NCBI RefSeq assembly: GCF_022967985.1 | Contig: NZ_JALJVC010000012.1 | Location: forward strand, 1-64,000 | Length of the DNA stretch: 64,000 bases | Origin: Acinetobacter lwoffii | Lineage (GTDB): Bacteria > Pseudomonadota > Gammaproteobacteria > Pseudomonadales > Moraxellaceae | Direction: 5' to 3' | Part shown: one piece after another, positions 8,363 to 17,834 of the stretch | How positions within the stretch are numbered: position 1 is the stretch's first letter | How the letters are laid out: each line of letters starts with the position of its first letter | Position numbers and translations under genes: made by a program | Notes under the pieces: generated by a model | Seen by the model: only the letters and a program-made list of their open reading frames with translations | Told to the model about the DNA's origin: nothing | The model's database searches: none

Positions 8363-11065
8363 TCAAAGCTCCTTCTCCGGCATCGGCGCAATATAAGCAA
8401 TCAGCAGCATCACCCCACCCGCCAGCAGGAATGAAATCACCCGGGTCAGGGTGCCAATATGTGACAGGTCAAATAGTACGAGCTTCAAGGTCACAATCAC
8501 CAGAATACTGCCGCCTAAAATCCACATCGGTTTCAGTTTTTTGAGTGTTGCTGTCCACATGGTAATCCAGGCCAGCAATACCCAGAGTATGGTCAGACTA
8601 AGCTGAACCGTCGCATTGCTCCATAATGCCAGCTCATTAAACGGTGTCTGGAGGTACACATGTAAAGCTCTTAAAACAATATAACTGGAAAGCCATAACA
8701 GGCTTAGTACCATTAAAACCGCAATCATGCCTTTATCACGTCCCACCTTGATTTGCTGTAACAGCATCCAGATAAAACTGGCAAACATAGCAATACTGAT
8801 CAGGTCAAAAGGATTCAGGATCGGCAGCCAGTAATATTGAAAGGCTTGCTGGCTAAACAGCTGTGAACATACCAGCCAGCTTCCCATCAGCAATAAACAG
8901 CTCTTGGTTTGCCAAAGCTGCTGCCAGCCTGACTGCGCATCCTGCCGATAGCACCACAGGCAGAAGAATAAAGGTAAAATCACCATGCTCAGATAAGGCA
9001 TGTTCGGGATCAGGCATACACTTGCCAGAGCCAGACTACTAAAAACACCAAAGCTCATCCACTCCTTGGAGAGCTGCAAGCCAGCCAACGGTCTAAGCCA
9101 CAGAATGGCCAACAATATCGCTGAAAGGGCAAAAACTCCCCTTTCCAGAGCACTATTCCAGACAATCACCGCATTTTGACTGCGATCCAGAGTCAGAATC
9201 ACCGCAATGACCAGCAAGGGCGAGATGCCACTCCACTTCGGCAGTAACCAGGACCATTCCTGGGTTTTGCGCAGGATCATTTCATTGAACAGTACATAAC
9301 CCAGTGTGATGATAAATAAACTCAGCACATAGGCATGCTGACTCGGAAATTCATCTTCTAGCAAGGCAAATAACATCAGACTGGCCGCGACACTCACGCT
9401 GCTTAAAAAGCTGACACTCAGACTATCCATCTGCTGCTGGTACTGTTTTTTAAGCTGACTGATGACCACGACTGCCACATAGCACAGACTCAAAATCCAG
9501 AAAATGATTCGCGGTGTTGGATTAATCTCGACCAGATAATACAGGCTGCTGAATCCGGCCATCAGCAATAAGCCCATGCTCAGATAGTGTGCTACCCGGA
9601 TATTTTTTTCCAAGGCCCATAAATAAATCAGCACACCTTCAACTGCCCAGCCAATCACACTCCATTGTTCTGTCAATAAGATCGGTGGCACTAAAGCGAG
9701 AAAAATCAGCATCAGGCTCAGATAGCTCTGCGAAATGAGCTGGATAGTTTGTTTACGGCGCAACAGTGTCCAGCAAGCGGCAAAGACCAGTGCAAAGAAC
9801 AGGCTTAATCCAGCTTGCCAGAGTTTTTGATTAGGCTGATTAAAATGAATCAGATACAAAAAAATATAAGCGGTAATAGGAGCAGCAAAAATCAGCGCTA
9901 AGTCCAATACCGGTTTTAACTGAAAACGTGAGAGATCCTGTCGTGCCAGCAACTGGCTAAAGCGGAAACCTAGCCAGATAAACAGCGCACTATGTGCCAG
10001 AATCAACGCAGTCATGGCATAACGCTCATATGTATAACCATGAATCAGGCTATATATCCCGCCAACGACCGCAGTCACTAAAAAGGCAATTTGATTGAGA
10101 ATCTTCCATGGCCGGAAACTGCTCAGCACTGCCACCCCGATATTGATCAGCAAATAATAACTAATCAGCTCAACGGCAGAAGCATCGCGGGTCGGTAAGG
10201 TAAACGGTGCCAGATAAGCAATCAGCAAAGCCATCAAAGCCAGTTCGATGCTTTCCTGTTTCAGGCTTAAATATAGAGTGATGGCCAGAATAATGAGAAA
10301 TAGCAATGTTGCCAACGGTAACGTGGGAATCACCAGATTGTAATAGGCAAAAAATAAGGTCAGGAACAGACTCCCTAAACCCAGTCCTTCCAGTGCCAGA
10401 GCAAAACTCCGATTTTTCTGCACCAGGCGATAACCCAGACCTGCTATACACCCACTTGCCAGTGCAACCAGGCTCAATTTTGCAGCCAGACTGAGTTGCC
10501 AGTGCTCAGTGGCAAAACGCAGCAGTAAAATAATCCCAATCACCAAAATACTAATCGCGACTTTTAAGACTGGATTCCCCTGGAAAAGCCAGCGCTGCAG
10601 TTGATCTACCAGATGAGGAGAGTCGTTTACCTCTTGGGCAGATTCAGTTTTCACGAATGGAACAGAATCGGATCGATCCGGTGATCGCTGTAAGGGATTG
10701 GCAGAATGGGATTGCAGCTGTATCAAGCGCCCTTCCAGACGTTGCAGCCACCTGAGCAAAAAGAATACCCATGCCGTAATCCCGATGCCCATCAGCCAAT
10801 CCAGTTCAGCCAGTCCACCAACAATGGCAGTAATTGAAGAAATATATAAAGGAACTTTAGAATTGCGTTCTAGGGACATTTGCTGCTGTGCGGCCAGTTG
10901 TTGTAGCGGTGTTTCTACCGCAGTGACATATTGCATCACGCTAAAGATAAAACCTAAACCACACAGATAAGTTACAATCTGATAACCCAGATACCAGGCG
11001 CTGATCCCGGCTATCAGCAGGGTAATCAGCCAGATCATGCGCAACTCATTCCGTCCTACAGCCAT
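8363..11065 (-). CDS. DUF2339 polytopic membrane protein
   Basis: This 900-residue protein is almost entirely hydrophobic, with well over twenty predicted membrane segments. Only a polar stretch at about residues 90-155 (after RWLQRLEGRLIQLQSH) breaks the pattern. This architecture, a short N-terminal helix pair, a charged linker and a very long array of helices, matches the DUF2339 family of inner-membrane proteins. The function is unknown to me, and I see no catalytic motif. It is monocistronic, divergent from polA and convergent with mscS. The start ATG at 11065 has only a weak purine-rich RBS. Confidence 0.8.
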   Translation of the reverse strand: MAVGRNELRMIWLITLLIAGISAWYLGYQIVTYLCGLGFIFSVMQYVTAVETPLQQLAAQQQMSLERNSKVPLYISSITAIVGGLAELDWLMGIGITAWVFFLLRWLQRLEGRLIQLQSHSANPLQRSPDRSDSVPFVKTESAQEVNDSPHLVDQLQRWLFQGNPVLKVAISILVIGIILLLRFATEHWQLSLAAKLSLVALASGCIAGLGYRLVQKNRSFALALEGLGLGSLFLTLFFAYYNLVIPTLPLATLLFLIILAITLYLSLKQESIELALMALLIAYLAPFTLPTRDASAVELISYYLLINIGVAVLSSFRPWKILNQIAFLVTAVVGGIYSLIHGYTYERYAMTALILAHSALFIWLGFRFSQLLARQDLSRFQLKPVLDLALIFAAPITAYIFLYLIHFNQPNQKLWQAGLSLFFALVFAACWTLLRRKQTIQLISQSYLSLMLIFLALVPPILLTEQWSVIGWAVEGVLIYLWALEKNIRVAHYLSMGLLLMAGFSSLYYLVEINPTPRIIFWILSLCYVAVVVISQLKKQYQQQMDSLSVSFLSSVSVAASLMLFALLEDEFPSQHAYVLSLFIITLGYVLFNEMILRKTQEWSWLLPKWSGISPLLVIAVILTLDRSQNAVIVWNSALERGVFALSAILLAILWLRPLAGLQLSKEWMSFGVFSSLALASVCLIPNMPYLSMVILPLFFCLWCYRQDAQSGWQQLWQTKSCLLLMGSWLVCSQLFSQQAFQYYWLPILNPFDLISIAMFASFIWMLLQQIKVGRDKGMIAVLMVLSLLWLSSYIVLRALHVYLQTPFNELALWSNATVQLSLTILWVLLAWITMWTATLKKLKPMWILGGSILVIVTLKLVLFDLSHIGTLTRVISFLLAGGVMLLIAYIAPMPEKEL

Positions 11066-11226
11066 TCTTATATTTCTCTTTCCTGAATCCTTCCATCATA
11101 CAACAGCTTGTGCTGCTTATTTCATCTTCAGCCGATATTCGCTAAGCTGTAAACTCAGACTCGCCTCAGCGAGCGCGGTAAAAATCACGTACAATAGCGC
11201 TGTATTTTGAATAAGGAATTGATTAC

Positions 11227-13989
11227 ATGCCACCATTTGTCTTGGTCGATGGCTCTTACTTTTTATTTCGTGCCTTTCACGCACTGCCACCATTAACCAC
11301 GTCAACCGGTTTACATACCAATGCAATTCGTGGTGCGATTTCTGCTATTCAAAAACTGATGCGCCGGACCCAACCGACCCATATGGCGGTAATTTTTGAT
11401 ACCCCAGAACCGACCTTCCGGCATGAGCTGTCACCGATTTATAAAGGTGATCGTCCCAGCATGCCAACGGAATTATCCGAACAGATTCCTTATCTGCATG
11501 CCTTGATCCGCGCTTTGGGCATTCCCCTACATACCTTACCGGGTGCCGAAGCCGATGACATTATCGGAACACTGGCCAAACGTGCCGAGGCGATGGGACA
11601 TCAGGTACTGATCTCTACGGGCGATAAAGATATGGCACAACTGGTGACCGAAAAAGTTACCCTGGAAGACAGCTTTAAAGAAAAACCGCTGGATGTCGAC
11701 GGCGTGTTTGAAAAGTTTGGCGTCTGGCCGAATCAGATTATTGACTATCTGACCCTGATGGGCGATGCATCAGATGGCATCATGGGCGTGCCAGGTGTAG
11801 GTGCCAAAACTGCAGCAAAACTGCTCACTGAATATGGCTCGATTGGCGGCATTTTAGAAAATGTCGACAAGATCAAAGGCAAAGTCGGTCAAAATATTAA
11901 AGAACATGTCGATGGCATTGCACTGGACCATCAACTGGCCAGTATTGTCATCGATCTGGATCTTAACTTTGGTTATGACGATTTAAAACTGCGTGAGCCG
12001 AATGTCGAGACCTTGCGTCATTTGTACACCGAGCTGGAATTCCGTAACCAGCTGCAGTCCTTAGATCACCCGAACAACCCGAATAATTCAAACTACCAGC
12101 AGGCGGCAAAATCTATTAACGCCAAAGCGGTTACAGCACCAGAACCTCTGGAAGACCATGCGTCTGTGACCAGCAGTGATGACCAGTTAGGACAAGCCAC
12201 CTATCACACGGTATTAAGCCAACAAGATTGGGACACACTGTTTGAGCGCTTAAGTACCGAAAAACGATTTGCCTTTGATACCGAAACCACCAGTCTGGAT
12301 TATCGTATTGCACAGATTGTCGGTTTCTCGGTCGCCTTCGATGCGCAGAATGCTTATTATGTTCCCTTGGCACATGATTATGAAGGCGCACCGGAGCAGC
12401 TGAATCGTGAAGTAATTCTGGCGCAGATCAAACCAATTCTGGAAGATGAGTCTGTAAAGAAAATTGGGCATCATCTGAAATATGATGCACATGTCCTGGA
12501 AAATCATGGCATTCATCTGGCAGGCTGGTATTTCGACACCATGCTGGCTTCCTATGTCCTGAATTCTGTCGCAACCCGTCATGGCATGGATGATGTGGCT
12601 CGTCTGTATTTGAGTCATCTGACCACGACTTATGAACAGGTGGCCGGTAAAGGTGCTAAACAGAAGACCTTCAACCAGATTCAACTTGAAACTGCAGCGC
12701 ATTATGCCGCAGAAGATGCTCATGTCACTTATCGTCTGTATGAAGTGCTGCATGAAAAACTCAAAGTCCATCCAGAACTGCTCAACATCCTGCTGAATAT
12801 TGAAATGCCAGTCGCACGCATACTGACACAAATGGAAGAAAACGGCATCGAACTGGATCTGGCTTTTCTGGATCAGCTTGGGGGCGAATTTTCCAATACC
12901 ATGCAAAATCTGGAAAACCAGATTATGGAAATCGCCGGTGAAAGCTTTAATGTCAGCTCACCTAAACAGGTCGGTGAAGTTCTGTTTGAAAAGCTGGGGC
13001 TAAAAGGCGGTAAAAAAACCACCACCGGACAATACAGTACCAGTGAAAGTGTACTGGAAAAAATTGAACATCCGATTGCCCAGCTGATTCTGGAATATCG
13101 TGGTTTGTCCAAGCTGAAAAGTACCTATACTGATGGCTTATGCAAACAGGCCAATCCTGATACCCACCGTGTGCATACCAGTTACCATCAGGCACTGACT
13201 GCAACTGGCCGTTTATCATCGACTGATCCAAACCTGCAGAACATTCCGATTCGTGCCGAAATTGGCCGTCAAATCCGCAAGGCATTTGTAGCACCGAAAG
13301 GTCGTGTCTTGCTGGCAGCCGATTACTCACAGATTGAACTGCGTCTCATGGCTCATCTATCTCAGGATGAAGCTCTGCTGGATGCATTTATTCATGGTCA
13401 GGATGTACACCGCCGTACTGCAGCGGAGGTTCTAGGCATTGCCTTGGAAGATGTCACCAATGACCAGCGCCGTCAGGCCAAGGCTGTTAACTTCGGCCTA
13501 CTTTACGGCATGTCCGAGTTCGGTCTGATCCGTCAATTGGGCTTTACTCGTCAGGAATCACAGGATTATATCAAACAATATTTCCATCGTTATCCGGGCA
13601 TTTATGACTATATGCAACGTACCCGTCAAGTGGCATTAGAGCAAGGTTTTGTTGAGACCTTACTCGGTCGTCGTTTATATACCCCAGATATTGATGCCCG
13701 TAATATGATGGTGCGTAAAGCGGCAGAACGTGCTGCGATTAATGCCCCGCTACAAGGTTCGGCTGCGGATATCATTAAAATGGCGATGATTGAAGTCGAC
13801 AAGATGTTGCCAAAAGATCAGGCCAAAATGCTGCTACAAGTTCACGATGAACTGGTATTTGAAGTCGATGAAGATATTGCAGACGAACTGGCACCTAAAC
13901 TGGCTGAAGTGATGCAATCGGTATTGCAGATTTCTGTACCATTGGTGGTAGAAGTGGGTAAAGGTAAAAACTGGGATGAGGCGCATTAA
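11227..13989 (+). CDS. polA: DNA polymerase I
   Basis: The 920-residue protein has all three PolI domains. The 5'-3' flap nuclease (about 1-290) includes YFLFRAFHALPP, GAEADDIIGTLA and GVPGVGAKTAAKLL. The 3'-5' proofreading domain (about 325-515) has FDTETTSLD near residue 350, retaining the metal-binding Asp/Glu. The polymerase domain has motif A DYSQIELR near 699, the O-helix region RRQAKAVNFGLLYGMS, and motif C QVHDELVFEV near 871. It acts in Okazaki fragment maturation and excision repair. The start ATG has an AAGGA about 10 bases upstream. A palindrome cluster and a bidirectional terminator follow the gene. Confidence 0.97.
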   Translation: MPPFVLVDGSYFLFRAFHALPPLTTSTGLHTNAIRGAISAIQKLMRRTQPTHMAVIFDTPEPTFRHELSPIYKGDRPSMPTELSEQIPYLHALIRALGIPLHTLPGAEADDIIGTLAKRAEAMGHQVLISTGDKDMAQLVTEKVTLEDSFKEKPLDVDGVFEKFGVWPNQIIDYLTLMGDASDGIMGVPGVGAKTAAKLLTEYGSIGGILENVDKIKGKVGQNIKEHVDGIALDHQLASIVIDLDLNFGYDDLKLREPNVETLRHLYTELEFRNQLQSLDHPNNPNNSNYQQAAKSINAKAVTAPEPLEDHASVTSSDDQLGQATYHTVLSQQDWDTLFERLSTEKRFAFDTETTSLDYRIAQIVGFSVAFDAQNAYYVPLAHDYEGAPEQLNREVILAQIKPILEDESVKKIGHHLKYDAHVLENHGIHLAGWYFDTMLASYVLNSVATRHGMDDVARLYLSHLTTTYEQVAGKGAKQKTFNQIQLETAAHYAAEDAHVTYRLYEVLHEKLKVHPELLNILLNIEMPVARILTQMEENGIELDLAFLDQLGGEFSNTMQNLENQIMEIAGESFNVSSPKQVGEVLFEKLGLKGGKKTTTGQYSTSESVLEKIEHPIAQLILEYRGLSKLKSTYTDGLCKQANPDTHRVHTSYHQALTATGRLSSTDPNLQNIPIRAEIGRQIRKAFVAPKGRVLLAADYSQIELRLMAHLSQDEALLDAFIHGQDVHRRTAAEVLGIALEDVTNDQRRQAKAVNFGLLYGMSEFGLIRQLGFTRQESQDYIKQYFHRYPGIYDYMQRTRQVALEQGFVETLLGRRLYTPDIDARNMMVRKAAERAAINAPLQGSAADIIKMAMIEVDKMLPKDQAKMLLQVHDELVFEVDEDIADELAPKLAEVMQSVLQISVPLVVEVGKGKNWDEAH

Positions 13990-14012
13990 AGGACTTCTTC
14001 ACCAGAGCCCTT

Positions 14013-14187
14013 CTCTCTCTGAGAGAGAGTGAAAACCAATCTTATTTTAAAGGTATTCCCTCTCCTCCTAAGAGAGGGCTAGGGAGAGGTTAAAATCCCC
14101 TCTTCTTCTTACACTTCGATTAAAACTTGTTCATAGTTTGGGAAGTTTAACAAATCCCTCCCCACCTCCCTTTTCTAAAGGGAGGAG
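14013..14187. repeat. cluster of REP-like CT/GA palindromes
   Basis: Three imperfect palindromes lie between polA and its terminator: CTTCTCTCTCTGAGAGAGAG near 14015-14034, CCCTCTCCTCCTAAGAGAGGG with a CTAGGGAGAGG tail near 14061-14091, and CCTCCCTTTTCTAAAGGGAGG near 14164-14184. They share the hairpin-plus-tail plan of the other copies in this window. Confidence 0.6.
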
Positions 14188-14192
14188 CAAAT

Positions 14193-14224
14193 AAAAAAAG
14201 GACGCCTCAGCGTCCTTTTCTTTT
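14193..14224. terminator. bidirectional terminator between polA and yggT
   Basis: The hairpin GGACG-CCTCAG-CGTCC is flanked by A7 on the left and T4CT4 on the right. It can therefore terminate polA on the plus strand and the convergent yggT transcript on the minus strand. Confidence 0.8.
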
Positions 14225-14235
14225 AGTAGATCCGA

Positions 14236-14805
14236 TTAAAGACCGGTAAGCAATACAATCGCCACTTGGTTCATAATCATTTCGATAATAATCAAAGTCA
14301 AAATAGCGAAGATTGGAGAAAGGTCAATCATCCCCATATTTGGCATAATCCGGCGGAATGGTGCCAGTAAAGGCTCAGCCAGTTCCTGTACCACCTCAAT
14401 ATAAGGTGAACGAGACTGAGTAAACATCACCACCCAACTTAAGATAATCGTAGCGAAAATCAAATAACGACAGAAACGGATCAGATCCTGCATCATGGTA
14501 ACAAAAGTCAGAATAATCAGATGGACAGGCCCATTCGGCATCCCACCTGATAGATACATCATGCCAAAAATTTTAAGCAGATAGAGCACGACCAATAATG
14601 CCAAAGCAGCAGTACTGACTCGGCCTTTGGCCAAGGTTGGGAAAATTCGACCAAATACATCTACAATTTTAGTGGCTTTCACGGTAGACAGAACGACGGG
14701 ATTGTAAGGACTTACCGCAGCCAATTGCATTAAAAAGCGGAAGAATACGAGCAAAATCGCGACGTTAATGATAATGCCAAAAATTAGCGCAGAATTTGCA
14801 CCCAT
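14236..14805 (-). CDS. YggT family membrane protein
   Basis: This 189-residue inner-membrane protein consists of two YggT units. Each has paired hydrophobic helices with the typical FCRYLIFATIILSWVVMF and ELAEPLLAPFRRIMPNMGMIDLSP signatures; the PFRRIMP-GMIDLSP motif is diagnostic. YggT proteins are linked to osmotic tolerance and, in other bacteria, membrane or division functions, but the biochemical role is unclear. It follows proC by 19 bases, the common proC-yggT order, and is probably the last gene of the ppx-accA-tilS-proC-yggT run. AGGAAA precedes the ATG at 14805. Confidence 0.88.
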   Translation of the reverse strand: MGANSALIFGIIINVAILLVFFRFLMQLAAVSPYNPVVLSTVKATKIVDVFGRIFPTLAKGRVSTAALALLVVLYLLKIFGMMYLSGGMPNGPVHLIILTFVTMMQDLIRFCRYLIFATIILSWVVMFTQSRSPYIEVVQELAEPLLAPFRRIMPNMGMIDLSPIFAILTLIIIEMIMNQVAIVLLTGL

Positions 14806-14824
14806 ACTTGAACTTTCCTAAAAA

Positions 14825-15664
14825 TTAAACTGAAGATTTGCTGCTTTCACTGAGCTCTTGAGCTAGTTCCTGACTGCGTTTTTGCGCAGCAGCAAGTGCT
14901 GCCTGAATATTCTGAGAAATTTGCGCGCGGTCGAACACCTCTAGTGCTGCCTGAGTCGTTCCATTTGGAGAGGTAACGTTTTTACGTAGCTCAGCCGGTG
15001 TATTTGAACTGGTGATGGCCATTTGTGCCGCCCCCAAAGCCGTTTGCAAAGTGAGTGCTGTCGCTACTTTTTCATCCAGACCTAAATTTTTACCCGCACG
15101 AATCATACTTTCCATCATATAGAAAAAGTAAGCTGGACCCGAACCCGAGACGGCAGTGACTGCATCAATTTGTGCTTCTGAGTCGACCCAAATGGTCAGT
15201 CCGGTCGATGCCAGAACCTGACTGGATAGTTCACGATCACTCGTTTCCACAGATACATTGGCATATAAACCATGTGCCCCAGTCTGTACCAGTGCTGGCG
15301 TGTTCGGCATGACCCGTACAATACGCTCAGTCCCTAATAATGCTGACAATGTGGCAATTTCTGCACCAGCAACAATGGAAATAATCAGCTTATTATTAAC
15401 CAGACCTTTTAAGGGTTGCAGCACTTGAGCCAAAACCTGAGGTTTTACCGCCAATACGACGATATCTGCATCCTGAATTGCAGCACTATTCTCCCCGGTC
15501 ACATTAATTTCTTTTTCCGCCAATAAAGCACGGACTTTTTCGATCGGATCAGAAACTGTAATACGTGTTGCTGGCAAACCACGTGAAATCAGACCGCCAA
15601 TTAAGGCTTGGGCCATATTACCGCCACCAATAAAACAGATATTACAATTTAAAGCTGCACTCAT
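14825..15664 (-). CDS. proC: pyrroline-5-carboxylate reductase
   Basis: ProC catalyses the last step of proline synthesis, reducing pyrroline-5-carboxylate to L-proline with NAD(P)H. The 279-residue protein has an N-terminal Rossmann motif (CFIGGGNMAQALIGGL, about 8-23), DIVVLAVKPQVL, and RVMPNTPALVQTGAHG. The C-terminal dimerisation/active-site signature is AVSGSGPAYFFYMMESM, then TSPNGTTQAALEVF. The ATG at 15664 is used; a TTG two codons upstream overlaps the tilS stop. The gap to tilS is only 2 bases, so translation is likely coupled. Confidence 0.95.
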   Translation of the reverse strand: MSAALNCNICFIGGGNMAQALIGGLISRGLPATRITVSDPIEKVRALLAEKEINVTGENSAAIQDADIVVLAVKPQVLAQVLQPLKGLVNNKLIISIVAGAEIATLSALLGTERIVRVMPNTPALVQTGAHGLYANVSVETSDRELSSQVLASTGLTIWVDSEAQIDAVTAVSGSGPAYFFYMMESMIRAGKNLGLDEKVATALTLQTALGAAQMAITSSNTPAELRKNVTSPNGTTQAALEVFDRAQISQNIQAALAAAQKRSQELAQELSESSKSSV

Positions 15665-15666
15665 GT

Positions 15667-17043
15667 TCAATGCTCATCGTTGAGTTCTAAAGTTGAAAAA
15701 ACCGAAATCGGCAGCCATCCGCCTGCTTCACAATATGCAGATTGGGCCAACCAAAATCCTTTAGGGGTAAACACGCCTAGCATAACATTATCTGTGCTTA
15801 ATATTTGAATAGTATGCCGAGCCCAGGGAAATATTTGCGCTTCCTGAATGGCTTTTTTCAGCGGCCAGGTACCGACACGGCCATATAAATGAATTTTTTC
15901 GCCACCCTGCCGCTGCTGCAAATGCAAAGTTTGCTGCAACAATGCAGGAGATAAACCGAGCTGTGCAGGCGCGATGATAAATTTCCCTGACAAAACCTGT
16001 ACGCTGTCTTTTAAAGCAAATTTTATAGTTTTCGGGCTAGTTTGAACTTGTTGCTGATCAGCTAAATAAGTCTCTGCGGTCAGACGATATAATTGCTGCT
16101 GATAGCGTACATAGTAAAAGCCTTGCCAATGCAATGCCGCCTGAGCATCTTGTTTGGCATAAATCACTTCGCGTTGCAAACGCTCCACCATATCTAAGGA
16201 TGGACGATACTGTTCTTTACCTTTCATCCAGGCAGAGAGTAATTGACGTTGTCGTGATTTTGAAAGCTGTAGAAATTTACCAAGGTCGAGCTGCGTTTCA
16301 GTTCCACAAGATGCTAAATCCTGTTGCAGCACTTCTTGTAAAATGTCTTGAGCATCCTGCATTAACTCACTGGTTCGCACCAAGGCAGCTTGCATTTTAG
16401 GATAACGTTGGCTTAATAGCGGCCACAGGGTCTGGCGTGCCCAGGCCCGGTCATAATGGGTATCAGCATTGGTCGGATCTTCAATATTCTGAACATTCAG
16501 GTCTGATGCCCATTGGCAAATCTGCTCACGGGAAATATCCAGCAACGGCCGCCAAATCGTGAAATTTTCACGTATATCCAGCTGTTTCATTGCAGCCAAA
16601 CCATCCACGCCTGTGCCAGACAATAAACGCAACATCAGGGTTTCCGCCTGATCCTGCTGATGATGCGCTAACACCAAAATTTCATCCGCTTGCAAATGTT
16701 GCAGATAGGCCTGATAACGTGAATTGCGCGCTTGCTGTTCCAGATTGCCACTGGCGACATTGACTGGCTGAATGATGCAGGGAATATTCAATTGCTGACA
16801 TTGATGTGCAACGAACTTACCCCAATCTGCGCTGAGTGCTTGTAACTGATGATCGACATAAATCGCCCGAACTTTTTCCGGGCATAAAAAAAACATCAGA
16901 TGCAGCAACAGCATAGAATCTACGCCGCCACTGCATCCGATGAGAAATTTTGTCTCTGCAGGAAAATCCTGCAGCTGTTTTAAGAAACCAGACCTAAATT
17001 GTCGCTGCCAAACTTCATCAAACGTTGGTAACGTGCTTCGCAT
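15667..17043 (-). CDS. tilS: tRNA(Ile)-lysidine synthetase
   Basis: TilS modifies C34 of the CAU-anticodon isoleucine tRNA to lysidine so that it reads AUA. The 458-residue protein has the PP-loop SGGVDS at 38-43, the ATP-pyrophosphatase core with [13 protein letters not shown] and [28 protein letters not shown], and C-terminal TilS domains (from about 340). The ATG at 17043 puts its first 64 bases inside the accA 3' end. The next methionine would delete the PP-loop, so an overlapping start is needed, although a nearer non-ATG start cannot be excluded. It is essential in most bacteria. Confidence 0.92.
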   Translation of the reverse strand: MRSTLPTFDEVWQRQFRSGFLKQLQDFPAETKFLIGCSGGVDSMLLLHLMFFLCPEKVRAIYVDHQLQALSADWGKFVAHQCQQLNIPCIIQPVNVASGNLEQQARNSRYQAYLQHLQADEILVLAHHQQDQAETLMLRLLSGTGVDGLAAMKQLDIRENFTIWRPLLDISREQICQWASDLNVQNIEDPTNADTHYDRAWARQTLWPLLSQRYPKMQAALVRTSELMQDAQDILQEVLQQDLASCGTETQLDLGKFLQLSKSRQRQLLSAWMKGKEQYRPSLDMVERLQREVIYAKQDAQAALHWQGFYYVRYQQQLYRLTAETYLADQQQVQTSPKTIKFALKDSVQVLSGKFIIAPAQLGLSPALLQQTLHLQQRQGGEKIHLYGRVGTWPLKKAIQEAQIFPWARHTIQILSTDNVMLGVFTPKGFWLAQSAYCEAGGWLPISVFSTLELNDEH

Positions 17044-17804
17044 CGTGCTTGCGCTTCCATTGGTTGCAGTTCATTCAAAGCTTCTTTCAGCACTGCTTTC
17101 AAGCTGTTCATGACCTGATCCGAGTTTAAATGAGCACCCTCACCTTCATCCACCACATATTCTACAATACCCATTTTCTGCAATTTTTCTGCAGTCAGAG
17201 CCAAGGCTTCACTGGCCTGTTCAGCTTTTTCAGCAGTTTTCCAAAGAATTGAGGCACAGCCTTCCGGTGAAATCACCGAATAAATACTGTGAGAGAGCAT
17301 CACCACACGATCTGCTACCCCAATACCCAGCGCACCACCTGAACCGCCTTCACCCAGTACAGTTGCAATCACAGGTACTTTCAAATTAGAAAGCTGAGCC
17401 AGACTGGTGGCAATCGCTTCAGCCTGACCACGTTCTTCTGCACCGACACCCGGATAAGCGCCCATAGTGTCAATAAAAGTAAAGACTGGCAGGTTAAAAC
17501 GCTCTGCCATGTCTAGCAGACGCTGTGCCTTACGATAACCTTCCGGGTTACTCATGCCAAAATTATGCTGTAATTTTTCACGGGTGCTACGACCACGATG
17601 CTGACCAACGATCATCACCGGTTGACCATCGAAACGAGCCAGACCACCGATCATCGCGCCATCATCACCATATAGGCGGTCACCATGTAAAGCATCAAAT
17701 TCAGTGAATATTTCACCCACATAGTCCAGGAATTGTGGACGTTCTGGATGACGTGCAATCTGCACTGTCGCCCATGCTTTTGATGGAGTTGCTTTATTTT
17801 TCAT
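16980..17804 (-). CDS. accA: acetyl-CoA carboxylase carboxyltransferase alpha subunit
   Basis: AccA with AccD transfers carboxyl from biotin-BCCP to acetyl-CoA, giving malonyl-CoA for fatty acid synthesis. The 274-residue protein is slightly shorter than E. coli AccA (319) because it starts close to the conserved [13 protein letters not shown]. Key segments are [63 protein letters not shown] and [12 protein letters not shown]. The start ATG at 17804 is 30 bases after the ppx stop. accD and the biotin subunit genes are not in the window. The shortened N-terminus, lacking the usual leading helices, is the only oddity. Confidence 0.95.
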   Translation of the reverse strand: MKNKATPSKAWATVQIARHPERPQFLDYVGEIFTEFDALHGDRLYGDDGAMIGGLARFDGQPVMIVGQHRGRSTREKLQHNFGMSNPEGYRKAQRLLDMAERFNLPVFTFIDTMGAYPGVGAEERGQAEAIATSLAQLSNLKVPVIATVLGEGGSGGALGIGVADRVVMLSHSIYSVISPEGCASILWKTAEKAEQASEALALTAEKLQKMGIVEYVVDEGEGAHLNSDQVMNSLKAVLKEALNELQPMEAQARCEARYQRLMKFGSDNLGLVS

Positions 17805-17834
17805 AGGTTAACCGTTTTCATCCCTATAAAGGTA

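Noticed and set aside
12250..12906. A 218-residue minus-strand open frame inside polA
   Set aside because: It lies wholly within a clearly real gene, has no RBS or family motif, and its composition (Ile/Met/Cys/His-rich) is typical of an antisense shadow.
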